Assembly: GCA_014281115.1 (NCBI GenBank)
Contig: JACONQ010000019.1
Coordinates: forward strand, 310,001-374,000
DNA from: Laburnicola sp. R22_1
Lineage: Eukaryota; Ascomycota; Dothideomycetes; Pleosporales; Didymosphaeriaceae
Reading direction: 5' to 3'
Length of the DNA: 64,000 nt
The notes under the pieces: generated by a model
Told to the model about the DNA's origin: nothing
What the model saw: only the letters and a program-made list of their open reading frames with translations
Database searches by the model: none
Part shown: one piece after another, positions 44,969 to 56,713 of the stretch
Numbering within the stretch: position 1 is the stretch's first letter
Layout of the letters: each line of letters opens with the position of its first letter
Translations under genes and position numbers: made by a program

Positions 44969-46121
44969 ATGGCGCTGCGTGAGCTGCCGCTGCGCACCGC
45001 GTCGGCCCTCTGCAGGGACACGCGACGTGCTGTGCACGCCGTCCAGCCCGCCCTCCGCCGCAATGCCTCGGCGGGAGCCCTCCAGCACGTCGAGGCCGCC
45101 TCCTCCTTTGACGTGCCGCCCCCGTCCGAGGACGTTGCGAAGACGTTCGACCCGATCGCGCGCAGCAGGCTGAGGCGGCAGGGCAACAAGCAGCTTCCGG
45201 CGAGCAGGTACATGACCCCCACCCACTGCCAGGGGAAGCGCTGGGGCTGACGCTGTCCAGATACCAATACCGTCCGCCCAAGTACTACCGCGGTCCTCTG
45301 CACCCCCACCAGCCGCCGCCCGTGTCCAATCCCGCGTCGCGTCTCTTCCAGCCCGGCCCCTTCAGCTTGCCTCGGCTGGAACAGACGTACCAGAGCACCA
45401 TCGCCGCCGACCTCCTCACGCTGACCTACCAGCACCTGCCCCCGGGATACAGGGCGCCCAAGATGGAGCAGCGACTGCGACAATGGACCGGCGATTCGCC
45501 ATACTTCAAGAACCGACCGCTGAGACCGCCGCGAGGACGCGGTGAGGAACTGCGCCTACTAACTGCACCCCGAACCTTCCGCAACATACCAAAGATCACA
45601 AAGGTCACTCTCCACTCGTTTGTGCCTGCGGCTCAAGAAAACAGTGCCCATCTGCACGTTGCCGGTATGATAGTGCAGGCAATCAGCAACGTTCGCGCGG
45701 TAACGCACAAGGCCAGGCATAACGTGGTTGGGTGGGGGCTGCGCGAGGGCAGATACGTGGCCGTGACCTCAACCATGGAGCAGGAGGATGCACAGCACTT
45801 TTTAGCGAAGCTCGTGGACGTCTTGCTACCGCGCATCAAGGAATGGAAGGGAGTTCCGGGCTCGTCTGGAGACGGCGCTGGAAACATGACTTTTGGTCTC
45901 ACCCCAGACCAAGTTGCTTTGTTCCCTGAGATCGAGATCAACTATGACGCGTAAGTCGATGCCGCCCACACACAATTACCAAGCTAATGTGTATCAGGTA
46001 TCCACCGAAGATGATCCCGGGTATGCACATCACCATCCAGACCGATGCAACGAACAACAGGGACGCACGTCTGCTACTTCAAGCCATCGGCCTGCCCTTC
46101 TACGGGAAACTCAATGACTAG
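44969..46121 (+). CDS. Mitochondrial large-subunit ribosomal protein uL5m (MRPL7)
   Basis: Exons 44969-45207, 45261-45950 and 45998-46121 give 350 aa. An Arg/Ala-rich presequence (MALRELPLRTASALCRDTRR) marks mitochondrial import. The L5 domain is recognisable from FRNIPKITKVTLHSFVPAAQ through KLVDVLLPRIKEW to the C-terminal YPPKMIPGMHITIQTDATNN. uL5m belongs to the central protuberance of the mitoribosome and contacts rRNA. Length and intron phases fit fungal orthologues. Confidence 0.9.
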
Positions 46122-46565
46122 GTGTAGCATTTCCGCCGCTAGCTTGTACAAACATGTAACAAATGTAAGACGATTGTGTATAATGGACATAGATTTGCGC
46201 GCCGCAACAAAGAACCTTTTTCAACGGGCAATTGCCTTTGTTTCATTGAATATTCTCATGTTCTTCTTAATCATAAAGCCTTGTTCCAAATTAGTACGAC
46301 AATGCCTTTGTCTACGTCCATGTACAGTGTTTCGGTTGCGAACTTCGGCGTCTTGCGGACTTTAAGGTGCCCGCTCTTTCCCACTATCGTGCCTTCTTCA
46401 AAGGTGAATTAGCTCACTTAGCAATCACTATCACAGCCTTTGTCACTCTCCGTTTTCCTCGAAAATCAACCTTCCCTCGCGCACGTGCATTTTCTCGAGC
46501 CCAGTCTCAGCTTTCGTTCATTTTCTGTCGCAGCCCGCATCTGCATTTCAACCTCGCTGTCCCAG
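46122..46565. other. Intergenic, promoter of the SET gene
   Basis: 444 bp between the uL5m stop and the SET-protein start. Open frames upstream of 46566 rely on TTG. Confidence 0.45.
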
Positions 46566-47504
46566 ATGAAATTCGCACACCCCAGCGGCGCCCGACCTAC
46601 CGGCGTCCGCAAACGCCACCCTATCCCCAGTCCATGCAGACCCAGATTCCACCTCCGCAGCCACAACAAATTCTTCTGGTACACCGGCCGCGACTCCGTC
46701 TCGCGCCTCGCCACCTCCTCCAACGGCAGCGTCCCCCAGCAAGTAAACGACTACATTTTCCACGCCTCGGCCTTCCACCGCGAGCCCTACCCTTCGACTT
46801 TCCCTCCCGGTGCGGTATGGCCGCCCCAACACCTCGAAGACGTCGTGTGCGCCCTCGGGTCCGAATTCGCCGACTGTTTGGGCGACAGGTGCTACACGGA
46901 CGACATCTGCGAAGAGGCGGATTGCGGCCACACGCTCGAGGGGTGGAAGCGCGCGACGCAGGATTGGGAGTCGCACTTTGAGCTGCGGATGACGGCGGCG
47001 CGGGGCGTGGGCGTCGTGACGAAGCGGGCGGTCAAACGGGGCGAGTATCTGGGGTGGTACGCGGGGGAGCTGAAGACGCTGGATGGGGTCGGGGTCGATA
47101 GCGATTACCTCATGGAGCTTGAGATTGGGGCGATTGGCGAGACGGAGGCGTCGGCATTTGAGTGCTCGGTGTATATTGATGGCGAGGAGGGGGGGAATTG
47201 GACGAGGTTTATTAATCATTCGTGTGAGCCGGATGCGGTGTTTCGGATTATGCGGGTGGGGAGGGTGAGGGTTATGGCGGTGCAGGCGGTGAGGGATGTG
47301 GGGATCGGGGTGGAGTTGACGGTTAATTATGGGGATGAGTATTATGGGGTTGGGACGGTTAAGAGGTGTTGTTGTGGGACGGAGAAGTGTGTGGAGAAGG
47401 AGAGGGTGAGGAGGGAGGGGAGGGGGTTGGGGGAGCGGAGTGAATTTAGGAAGAAGACTAAGGTTAAAAAGTGTAAGAGGGTGGCGGCGCCGCTGTTGGC
47501 TTAG
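46566..47504 (+). CDS. SET-domain protein
   Basis: A single exon encodes 312 aa from the first ATG. The SET domain runs from about 140 to 290: ELRMTAARGVGVVTKRAVKR, then GEYLGWYAGEL, FINHSCEPDAVF (the NHS/C substrate-SAM pocket) and ELTVNYGDEYYG. A post-SET cysteine cluster follows (CCCGTEKCVEK), so the zinc-binding C-terminus is intact. It is a lysine methyltransferase; histone or ribosomal/other protein substrate cannot be told. The C-terminus is Lys/Arg-rich. Third positions change from C-rich to G-rich around 46900 without a frame break. A 395-aa minus-strand frame over it is a shadow. Confidence 0.85.
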   Translation: MKFAHPSGARPTGVRKRHPIPSPCRPRFHLRSHNKFFWYTGRDSVSRLATSSNGSVPQQVNDYIFHASAFHREPYPSTFPPGAVWPPQHLEDVVCALGSEFADCLGDRCYTDDICEEADCGHTLEGWKRATQDWESHFELRMTAARGVGVVTKRAVKRGEYLGWYAGELKTLDGVGVDSDYLMELEIGAIGETEASAFECSVYIDGEEGGNWTRFINHSCEPDAVFRIMRVGRVRVMAVQAVRDVGIGVELTVNYGDEYYGVGTVKRCCCGTEKCVEKERVRREGRGLGERSEFRKKTKVKKCKRVAAPLLA

Positions 47505-48304
47505 GAGGCTGGATGGTTGGTGGGTTTGTATAGCTGGGTTTTTGGGGTTGAATTGATTAGCTTTATTGAAAGAACGCGGTGGTTTTGCTGGATTAGGTGG
47601 GCTGGGACGATGTATGGGTTGGTCATCATGACAGTTTGTTGTATGGATGCTGAACGACGAAATGCTGGTTGTGCAAATTGTGCGATCGAGAATCCTCTGT
47701 CGTCGTGTCCAACGCCATTCATCTGGCTGGTACATCTCTCACCGTAATTAGATCTATCTGTACGTAACCCCATGCTCGACATACCACTCACGAATTACAC
47801 AATAACCATATATACGTCTCGCCCTGTATCTCCTCATCACCGTACGCAGACTGCGTACATATACCGCTCAATCGACTACGACAGGTCATACTATACCATA
47901 GCATCCCAAGATTACTTGATTGTGAATCAGAACCAGAACCAGCATGAACCAGTAGACTTACTTGGTAGAGCAAGGTTCCACAGTACAGCTTCGACAGTCA
48001 ACATTAAAGAAGTTTCCTAGGTATTGGGTAGGTAAGTAAGGCCCTAAGTATCTATAGCGGTGCGAGTATACGTAGGATATGTTTGACTTGAAGTAACATA
48101 TGCATATACAATACTGAAGAGTGCACGTAACGGTGTATTCATTATGCAGGATACTCATTTGGGTTTTCTCTGACCTATGTAGCCATATCCATGATGTAAA
48201 AGTGGAGTCTAGGCGGCCCTAAGCCCCCTTTCAACTGTGAGCAGCGCACTCAAAACCAGAGCAGTTTTCGTAAATAGACAATCCAATCCTGACCTCCGCC
48301 GTAT

Positions 48305-48610
48305 TCCCTTACCTCTGGCTCTGGCCACGGTAGAGGAAGCGCCGCGGACAGAATGTTTCGCCATCAGTGCCAATCGCTCTCGTTGGCGTGCTTGTACACG
48401 TGGTCAGCGCTCTTTTACGCGAACAAGGCTTCGGGCGTGGTTTTCAGCCACGAGTAGCGTATCTCTATCACGACCGCATTCCCTTACCGCCATGGTAGCG
48501 GAAGCGTAGTGGAGAGACCGTTCCACCGTCCATGCCAATCGCTCTCGTTGGCGTGCTTGGGAGCGTAGAAGGGTTTTCGGGCGTGGTTCGGTTCGCCAGA
48601 CGCTGATTCG
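48305..48610. repeat. Imperfect tandem duplication, about 170-bp unit
   Basis: Both halves share, in order, ttccctta, a gcggaagcg-like segment, gccaatcgctctcgttggcg followed by tgcttg, and a later tcgggcgtggtt. The shared core starts at about 48370 and 48534. Confidence 0.75.
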
Positions 48611-48915
48611 GCGTTCGCTGGCCACTAGAGTGCGTGCAATGTTTCCAGTTCCAAGCTAGGAGGTGCATGTCCGGATGTCATGCACCAGATGCCTTGTTGT
48701 GTCTGGACCTTGAGTCACTGATTTTTTTCATTGGATCGTTGCTCTACTGAGCGCGGTTTGAGGAAGAACTTGGCAACAATGACTGAGGTGGGTTGTTCGT
48801 TTGCGTGCTACTATGTTGAGTCAAAGGGACTTGGGCAGTGAAGGGAGCGAGTCAAGCCACCAAAACCCACCCGTGATTATAAGGCTACACCATCTTTTCC
48901 TGCGCAGCAAGTGCA

Positions 48916-49020
48916 TGCAACACTTGTGTAGTCTGTCCTGCGTATCTCCATGCGGCACTTGAGCAGTCTGTCCTACGTATTTCCATGCAAGGCCCGAGTA
49001 ATCTACCCACCATATCTCAC
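48916..49020. repeat. 35-bp minisatellite, three contiguous copies
   Basis: Units 48916-48950, 48951-48985 and 48986-49020 have equal length. Copies one and two share agtctgtcct and cgtat.tcca; the third is more diverged. Confidence 0.85.
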
Positions 49021-49933
49021 ACAACACACCATCACTAACCCGCGCCCTTCACAGCTTCTCTACAGACACGCGAATATACCCTACTTATATAAACCCACCT
49101 CCCTCTTTACTAAACACCCCATCCTTATCGTCATCGTACCATCCTCCCTCTCCCTCTCCCTCTCCACCAAGACCACCACGATACAGTCCGACTTCTTCTT
49201 CCCCCTCCAAAGCATTAAAATACTCTAGCGAGTAGTCAAAAACGAGGAACTGATTGATTAATAAGCAGAAGGCAAGGAAATAAAGAAAGTTAGTCTTTCC
49301 CTAATGCATACCGCAACGCGCCCCACACCGCACAATACGGCGGCTAAACCATAAAACAATCAGTTAGTCATGGATGGCCAAGTTGACCACCCTCCCGGGC
49401 GCTGTAGCTACAGGACAAAATTCTGAGTACAGTTGGGATTGACTTGGTATTGCTAGTCCTGGGGTAATATGTTGTTGTATTTCTTTTTTTTTGTCCTGGT
49501 ACTGTTACAGATGTAGATGGGATATACGATGTGCATTTGTTTAGTCCTCCTCCCTTATAATCTATATGGATTAAAGAAAGAAGAGACATCATTCATGCGC
49601 TATGAAATTGTGAAGATATGTCCAAGGAACGACCGTCAATCTTTCAGCTACATCACTGATAATATCGCAGAGTCAACAGAATAAGGCTTACGAATCAGGA
49701 TAACGAGCGCTAGGTAATATTCTCTATTTGCATGTGCTTGCAATGTAGCGTGTCGCCAGATGTGAAAGGAGTGCGAAACTTGTTGACAACGGCATACCTA
49801 CGTACCGTACCTAGTATGCCCGCTCCATCATGGAGTCTTACGATCTGGCATCCAGCGCGACCTCCTGGCTTTCGTTACTTCTGTTCTTGATTGCTCGTAA
49901 CATATGGTGGGGTGCATACGCTCAAAGTTGGGT

Positions 49934-52900
49934 TCATGCCGAGGATTGAGACGAATGGTCTTCATCGAGATCATCTGTAGCTGCAGGCGGTTCCTCTGGA
50001 AACTCAAACCTCCAGCCGTATAGTGCTTGCGCTCTTCGAAGGGGCTCCAAATGCGGCTCATAATGGCGGTCGTAGACTTGTCCGTCGTAATCGTAGATAT
50101 TCGTCCAACCGTTCGACCTGTCCGGGTAATCTGGCTCTTCATTGGGATACTTTAGAGCAACAAAATCATGATCTGGGTGACAGAATTTGATTATTCCGCG
50201 TTGCTGCTTCAGGGTATCGAGACATCTGGGAGGGATGAAATGCATGCAATCCCTGCAGACATAGATAACCCCTTTCTCCTTCCAATAGTTAGGCTTTCCG
50301 CAAACGGTGTTGCATCCGACGTGTTGTCGCTGAGGGTCGGAGGCTCTTTGTCGGAGAAGTGAAACACCTAGCTCATCGTTTCCAAGGGCTAGGCAAGCAA
50401 GTCCCCATGCAATTATTGACCCCGCAAAAGTGAGTTTGTTGTCACAAGAGCCACTTGTGTAGCCATGGTGTTCCAACAGAGTCCCAATAGTTGCCTGCGC
50501 TTTATCCAAGTCTCCGGACAAACGCTGCCAATTGGTTGTGATAAGGCCCATTCGTAATTCCAATCTCAGAGATGTTTCTCTATCCTCGACGCTTCTAATA
50601 ATCTTGTGTATACGAAGAGAATCAGGTGAGTTGAAACGCTCACTGGGTACTTCGGGCCTCGTGCGATCAAGTAACGCATCAATAATGGGTTCGTATTCGT
50701 CATGTTGTTGCCATATGGCTAGCGCTCGATCTTGCAATGTTGCATCGCCACTCTCATACCAGAAAATATGTGCTAGCGTCACTTCTAGCTCTGATCGTTG
50801 ACGGTCCGCTCGATCTAAATGCTGAAACATAGATTTCGGTCGTGATGCATCCGATGTTGTAACACATTCGATGATACGGGCTATAAACTGCCAGTTGCCG
50901 TCATGGTGAGCAGCGACCCGCAGCACGAAGGTGTCTTCCAGGTCAGCTATAGTATTGGTCCAGTACTGGAAACAGGTCTTATCTGGATTTCCGGGAACCA
51001 ATTTCTTGGCTATTGTCTTTAGGTACTCAACAAGGTAGCTTGGTTCCAAGTCGTTCATGGTTGCCGCGGTAAGGAAGTGCATGCCACGCGCGTCGTCTAA
51101 CATGCGGAGGTATGTGCGTTGTGCCCCTGTAAGATCCTGGAGAAGGAGCTGACATTTTGCGAGTATTGGGAGCATATCTTGCCAGTAGTAGGCTGTGTAA
51201 GATTCATCCTCGAAGAGTTCCAGACTTTTGACAATATTGAGGTATTTGTACGCTGTCGGGATATAATGCTCATCATCTTCATGTTCTCTCTCCAGCACTT
51301 TGTGTTGATAATACCACATTTCGTAGTAGCTCTGGGCGGCAAAGAACAAAGCCCACCAACTGTTAGACTCTGTCTTTAGTACAGTCTCGCAGGTTTCTAA
51401 TACCCAACGATTTTCACTCTGCGTTTTGCCGTAAAACTCGACAAGCAACCGAGTGATCTCGCCCCAATGACATTCTGGAAGCCATTCGCATAGCCACTTG
51501 TAGGTCTTTTCCTACACACACGTCAGTGTTCTGTCAGAGGCAGGGCCATGAAACAAACTTACGGGGGGGCCAGTACCATGTGGCCTAAGCGCTATCATAT
51601 CTCTAGTCTCCTCTGTTCCACGTGTGACCCATCGCAAAAGAAGTTGAACCGTGGCATATCGAAAAGGTTCCTCCTTACATACCTGCAACCATTTCCTTCT
51701 TTCAACATCATTGATACTGTCTGCCACGCCTGGTGTAGTCATCCAGTCAGAAACCTCCTTAGCAAACCGGTCACCTTTGATAAGAGCCTGCATACTCTTC
51801 GACCACTCAGGATCATTGATCCATGTGTCTATGAAGTATACATCGCGGAGAAGCTGTACAAGCCATAGCCCAATCTGAACCGCCTCTTCAGCTGTCGCCT
51901 GTTCTATCCGAGCGTCCGTGAGAAGCGTGACAATGTTCTGACGTGCCAGTAACCGCACATGGCCGACATGAGCAGAGTCGATTCCTTCACAAAGAACCTT
52001 CAAACCGACCCACAGGGCTAACACCTGGCTTTTTTCCTTATCGAAAGAGATGGATTCTTTATGTTGTCCGCGTTTCGACCTAAAGAACTCAGCGAACCCA
52101 TACCTGTCGAACAATTCGCTGCCATGCGTTCCGAGAACGTTGGTAAGATTTGTCTGCACGATCTTTTCCAAGAGATCCAGCTCTTCGAGATCCGATCCAA
52201 CAGCTCGTATGCCACGCTTGGCATATATTTCTTTTATGGTGTTATCGTCCACATGATACTCCGTAAGATAATCCTCCATCTCGTCGTATCTCCAGCTTAC
52301 AGTATCTTGCGCCTCGATCACGAACAGGTGGTGATATTTTGTCTCAATTTGCCCTTTCAATGGCACGAGACGCGAGGCTCGGAGAATGATATCAACATAC
52401 TGCTCCACGAGACTAATCTTAGGTCGATGGGTGCCATTCGAGAAGCTGGCCATGCAAGAGATGATAGTGTTGACTTCTAATATCTCATCCTGAGTTAACA
52501 TCTGATTCAGAACTTCGATTTGACGCGTGATCTTGACTTGGATCGGCTCATTCACTTGCTCTAGTATTTCGTCCAGTTGCCTCAGGTTGACGCAACGCTC
52601 CAATTCACGAAACACAAGGTCGAGCCGAGAGAAGTCGTTCTGTATATTTCCACTGACGGTTTCAAATACTCGCTGTTGCTCCTGACGATTCGATAGTGAA
52701 GTATCCTGACGGAAGATCGGCATAGATGACAGACGCAATCTGACCAGCTTTTGAACATCTTCAAAGTTTGCGACGAGTTTTCCATGATCAAAGTCCGAGC
52801 CCAGTGAGATCTGAACAACTGTACTGGGATCTCGGAAGCCGCGGACAGCCTGAGAGCTTCCGGTTATAAAGATCCGGGTTTGCAAACAGTTCAGGTTGGG

Positions 52901-54199
52901 ACTTGATTGTCCCACGACCGGGGCTTCGATGCCGTCGACCACAAGGTAAAACACGGTGTCGAACTTCGGACTGTAGCCCGCGAATAGAATGTCCCACATC
53001 TGATCGCTGGTGTTTATGTTGAGATTCTTCCGCGAACAACCAAGCACAAATTCGTAGAAATCTGAGTTGGAGGTTGCAAGTTGCCACACCATAGACCGCA
53101 GTGCTCGATTCATTTGGGACAGACCGCCGTGACGAATGGAGTCTTCTTGGGCATAGAAGTACGCCAAGGCAATCTGCTTAGCAGTCTGTTGAGCAACCAG
53201 TGATTCTCGAAGATGTTCAACAACGGCGGAGGCCAAAAAAGTCTTGCCGCGACCGCGCTCTCCTGTAATCAATATGGTTGAAGAGCCACTTGTATTGACA
53301 TCGCACCATCGAACGAAGTGTTCATTCCCCGTGAGAAGCCAGCTGCCGGTACCGGGGACGCGCTCTTCGTTTAGTTTGACCTGGCGGTCCCGTTCTGACT
53401 CGATGAGATTAATGTTTAGCCAGGACCGGATTGTATCATCTGATATCTTGCGTGACTCTTGTGTATCCAACCTGCTCAACATCTCGGCGTTGCTCTTGTC
53501 ATACTCCAGCATCAGATCCATGTCACCCTTCATTACACGTATGTCGCGTGCCGCTTCAGAGAGGTCTTTGCCGATGACGGCGACTTGTATTCGGACTACA
53601 TCCGATACACGAGTTTCCAGCGTAGCCAAAGCCTCGGTCATTCCACTGTCTTCGCCGAAGAAAAAGACTTTTGCGAAGACTTTAGCTTTGCCACTTCGTG
53701 TCGTTAAACGAGTGGCAAGCGTCAAGATGGTCATAAAGTGTTCCAAGACACGATATATGTTGGGCCTCAGTCGCTTGTCCAATTTAGTCTGGGAGTCATT
53801 TTCGTCAAGATAGATACGTAACGTCTCAAGAAACACCGAAACGCGCTCGATCAAGGTTGTGAGGTCCTCGAATATCTTGCCGTATTTCTGTGTTGCCGTA
53901 ATGACGAAGTTAAGTGCATTGAAGCATTGCTGGCTGCCCCCAAACGCGACGCTGGATGCGGATGCGAGAATGTCTCCGAAACGTTGGACACATGAAAGTA
54001 CAGTCCGGACCACGGCTTTGGCTTTCGCTTTGGTATCCGGCGCAGCATCTTTGGGGTTGATGTGAGTAAGGACATCATCGATAGACAGAGTCTTCCGGCT
54101 GGTAAGATTAAGACGTGCTTCTTGCTCAAACCTGTTCACAACTTTCGCCCATGCATCATCAAGGTCGTCATCCACTGATATGACGCCTCCATGAGCCAT
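49934..54199 (-). CDS. STAND NTPase: Goodbye-like N-terminus, NACHT-type P-loop, helical repeats, C-terminal Cys/His module
   Basis: Exons 54199-51563 and 51511-49934 (51-nt intron, GTAAGT donor) give 1404 aa, fully open. Residues ~14-130 resemble the fungal STAND Goodbye domain (DAWAKVVNRFEQEARL ... LSIDDVLTHI). A linker has the WL..N..L and GSWLLTGNEHFVRW motifs seen before NACHT modules. Walker A is GERGRGKT (313-320) and Walker B-like FYLVVDG lies near 417-423. The C-terminal half is helical and TPR-like, without near-identical repeats. Residues ~1276-1335 form a Cys/His module (VCGKPNYW, VCRDCMHFIPPRC, FCHPDHDF). This architecture belongs to NLR-like fungal proteins implicated in nonself recognition and regulated cell death; the ligand and output here are unknown. 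A transposon nest lies ~250 bp upstream. Confidence 0.85.
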
Positions 54200-54450
54200 T
54201 CTCTGTAGTCGATCAAAGACGGTTCAGGGCTCGTGAGGTGGGAGGTAGAATGATGGTAGCTGAGGGTATCCGACTCGGCTGAAAGAGCGAGCCATTTGGC
54301 CCCCACATCCAGTGGCGCGTAAGCAGAGAAGGTACCCAGATATGGGGCTGCTTACCCCGTAAAGGTTTCAAGTGAAGGGTTAGGTTTGACTATAAACGGA
54401 TATGATTGAATGAATGAATCAAGGGGAGGCAGGTACGCCGGGATCTCGCT
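54200..54450. promoter_or_regulatory. Remaining promoter-proximal DNA of the STAND gene
   Basis: About 250 bp between the STAND start codon and the target duplication of the outer transposon. No motif assigned. Confidence 0.4.
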
Positions 54451-54459
54451 CCAAAAAGC
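54451..54459. repeat. Target-site duplication, left copy
   Basis: CCAAAAAGC, repeated in the same orientation at 59018-59026 outside the right inverted repeat. Confidence 0.75.
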
Positions 54460-54541
54460 GCTGAGCCTGGCACGGCACGCATGAATCTGCTGCACCACAT
54501 ATATTCCTAACTATATATAGCTAGGCCTTAGCAATACCTTA

Positions 54542-56677
54542 CCATGTTTCCCCGCTCAACGCACAGACCCCACTCAACGCACAGTTGGCACCAAAAATCT
54601 CTATACTTTCAACCCTCATAACTCTACCAATATGGACCCGATTGACGCAGCTGTTGAAGCTTTGAGATCCCTAAAGCTAGGAGAACGTCCTAATATATCT
54701 CAGGTTGCGCGAGAGTACGGCGTTGAGCGGTTGCGGCTCTCGAAGCGTTTTCGCAGGGTGCAGGGCACCTATGCGTCCCGGACAGAAGAAAAGCGACTCC
54801 TCAACTCTACACAGGAAAAACAGCTACTACAGTACATTAAAAAGCTGTGTACACGAGGCCTACCTCCTACAAGAGAGATAATACGAAATTTCGCAGCAGA
54901 AATAGCCTATTAAGAGCTAGGAAAACACTGGGTTGATCGCTATATTGCGCGGCATTAAATTAACCTTATATCGCGATAGACATCTGGTATTAATAACCAG
55001 CGCCACAAAGCTGATTCAGCCTTCAAATACGCCCTCTATTTTAAGCTTTTAGACAATAAGATCAAGCAGTACGACATCGCGCCATCAAATACATACAATA
55101 TGGATAAGAAGGGCTTCTTAATTGGGGTAGTGTCAAGAATGAAGCGCGTATTCTCCCAACGCCAGTATGATCAGGGTAGCGTCAAGCAGGTACTCCAGGA
55201 CAGCAACAGGGAGTGGATCACGACAATAGCTTGTATATGCGCCAACAGCAGCTCTCTCAATCCTGCCCTCATATATCAGGCAGCTTCTAGCAATATTCAG
55301 GACACCTGGTTGCAGGATTTTGATCCTCAAGAGCACCGCGCCTTCTTCGCCTCATCACCTTTAGGATGGACAAACAACAAACTTGGCATTGCCTGGCTTA
55401 AGAGGTGCTTTCAAGAGGAGACTAAGACAAAGGCAAAACGCGACTATAGGCTCCTTATTCTTAATAGGCATAGCTCGCATATTACAATAGAGTTTATCAA
55501 GTTCTGCGATTAAAATAGGATCCTCCTAGCTATCTATCCGCCGCATTCAACTCATACGCTGCAGCCTCTAGATGTCTGCCTTTTTAAGCCTCTCTCAGCT
55601 GCATATACCAAAGAGCTCTCCCAATTTATGTACAACAGTCAGGGCCTTATATCTATTACTAAGCGCAACTTCTTCCGCTTCTTCTATAGGGCGTATAGGA
55701 CCGCGTTTGCTAAGGAAACAATTATTAACTCATTCAGAGTTACTAGCATCTCTCCACTGGATAGCAACGCTATATTAAAGAAATTTAAGGATCCAGAGCC
55801 TAAGAGGCCATTAAGCAGTGATAGTACGTCGTCAGTACTCTCTGCAAGCGACTGGCGCAAGATTAAACGGCTCCTACAATAGGTAGTTGATAATATCTAC
55901 AATAAACGCGCCTTATAGCTCTCTCACACGATACATGCAATTACGACTCAAAAATAGCTCCTTTAGCATGAAAACAACCGCCTTAAAGACGCCCTTATCA
56001 ATGAGAAGAAGCGCCGTACGCGTGGCAAGGCATTACTACTTAAACCTTCCCAGAATTACGCTGGTGGCGCTGTCTTCTGGTCGCCATCTAAAGTTGAAGC
56101 TGCCCGCAATCAACAAGTCCAAAAAGACGCCAAAGCAGAAGAACTACAACACTAGAAGGATCGCAATAAGCTAGCTAGGGAGCAAAAAAAGTAGGAGAAA
56201 CAGGCTATGCTTTAGCAAAGAGCAGAAATAAGGATAGCTACAAAGGAGATCAAATTGTAGGAAAAACAGCAGAAGGCTGCAGAGCGCGAAGAAGCCCTAC
56301 TCGCCCACGCAGCTAAAAAGCAACTCCAGAATAATATACAATTAGCTAAAAAGGGTAAGGCGCGTAGCCTCACAGCTCCTGCACCTCCTGCTCATATTAT
56401 TAAGGACCTAAAGGCTGATGCTAAGAATCTATCCGTCATTGAAGGGGTGGTAGAGGCATCTGGCCCATCAACGCGCACGCGTACAGTACGCCTCCCACAG
56501 AGGTATCGCACCTAATATATCGTTGCCAATCGATTAAAACAACTTTTAAGAATGCTACTACAAAAAATCTCGTAATAATTTGATCTATATAGAGCTGTAC
56601 AGCTTTAAAAGTAGTAGTAGTGGGCATCCTTAAACTGTGCGTTGAGTGGGGTCTGTGCGTTGAGCGGGGAAACATGG
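54542..56677 (+). mobile_element. pogo/Fot1-type DNA transposon, nested
   Basis: 46-bp perfect inverted ends (54540-54585 and 56634-56679, counting the flanking TA) begin CCATGTTTCCCCGCTCAACG inside a TA duplication, the Tc1/mariner-pogo target. Each end contains two internal copies of CTCAACGCACAG. Perfect ends beside an interrupted transposase suggest fairly recent insertion followed by light mutation. Confidence 0.9.
54632..56514 (+). pseudogene. Degraded pogo/Fot1-type transposase
   Basis: The first 93 codons encode a helix-turn-helix DNA-binding start (PNISQVAREYGVERLRLSKR). The same frame is then cut by TAA and TAG codons (first at 54911), and the DDE region continues in pieces, e.g. 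55100-55513 (NMDKKGF, ITTIACICANSSSLNPALIY, LLILNRHSSH). The catalytic block normally reads LDGH; here Asp is Asn, and NMDE is NMDK, both explained by G-to-A change. Stops fall at former Gln positions. The enzyme cannot be active. Near the end a basic tail ends in RTRTVRLPQRYRT. Confidence 0.85.
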
Positions 56678-56713
56678 TACTAGGTAAAATTTATATATAA
56701 AATACTATTACTA

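Larger units (their letters stand above)
47505..49933. other. Gene-free 2.4 kb with local repeats
   Basis: No supportable gene. It contains an imperfect tandem duplication (48305-48610), a 35-bp triplet repeat (48916-49020) and a CTCTCC tract near 49144-49170. Confidence 0.5.

Noticed and set aside
46440..46565. N-terminal extension of the SET protein
   Set aside because: It begins at TTG; ATG at 46566 is the first proper start.
46548..47735. 395-aa minus-strand frame, His/Pro-rich
   Set aside because: Antisense shadow of the SET gene created by its G-rich third positions.
48916..49020. Possible CRISPR-like array
   Set aside because: The 35-bp units are contiguous with no spacers, and the organism is a fungus.
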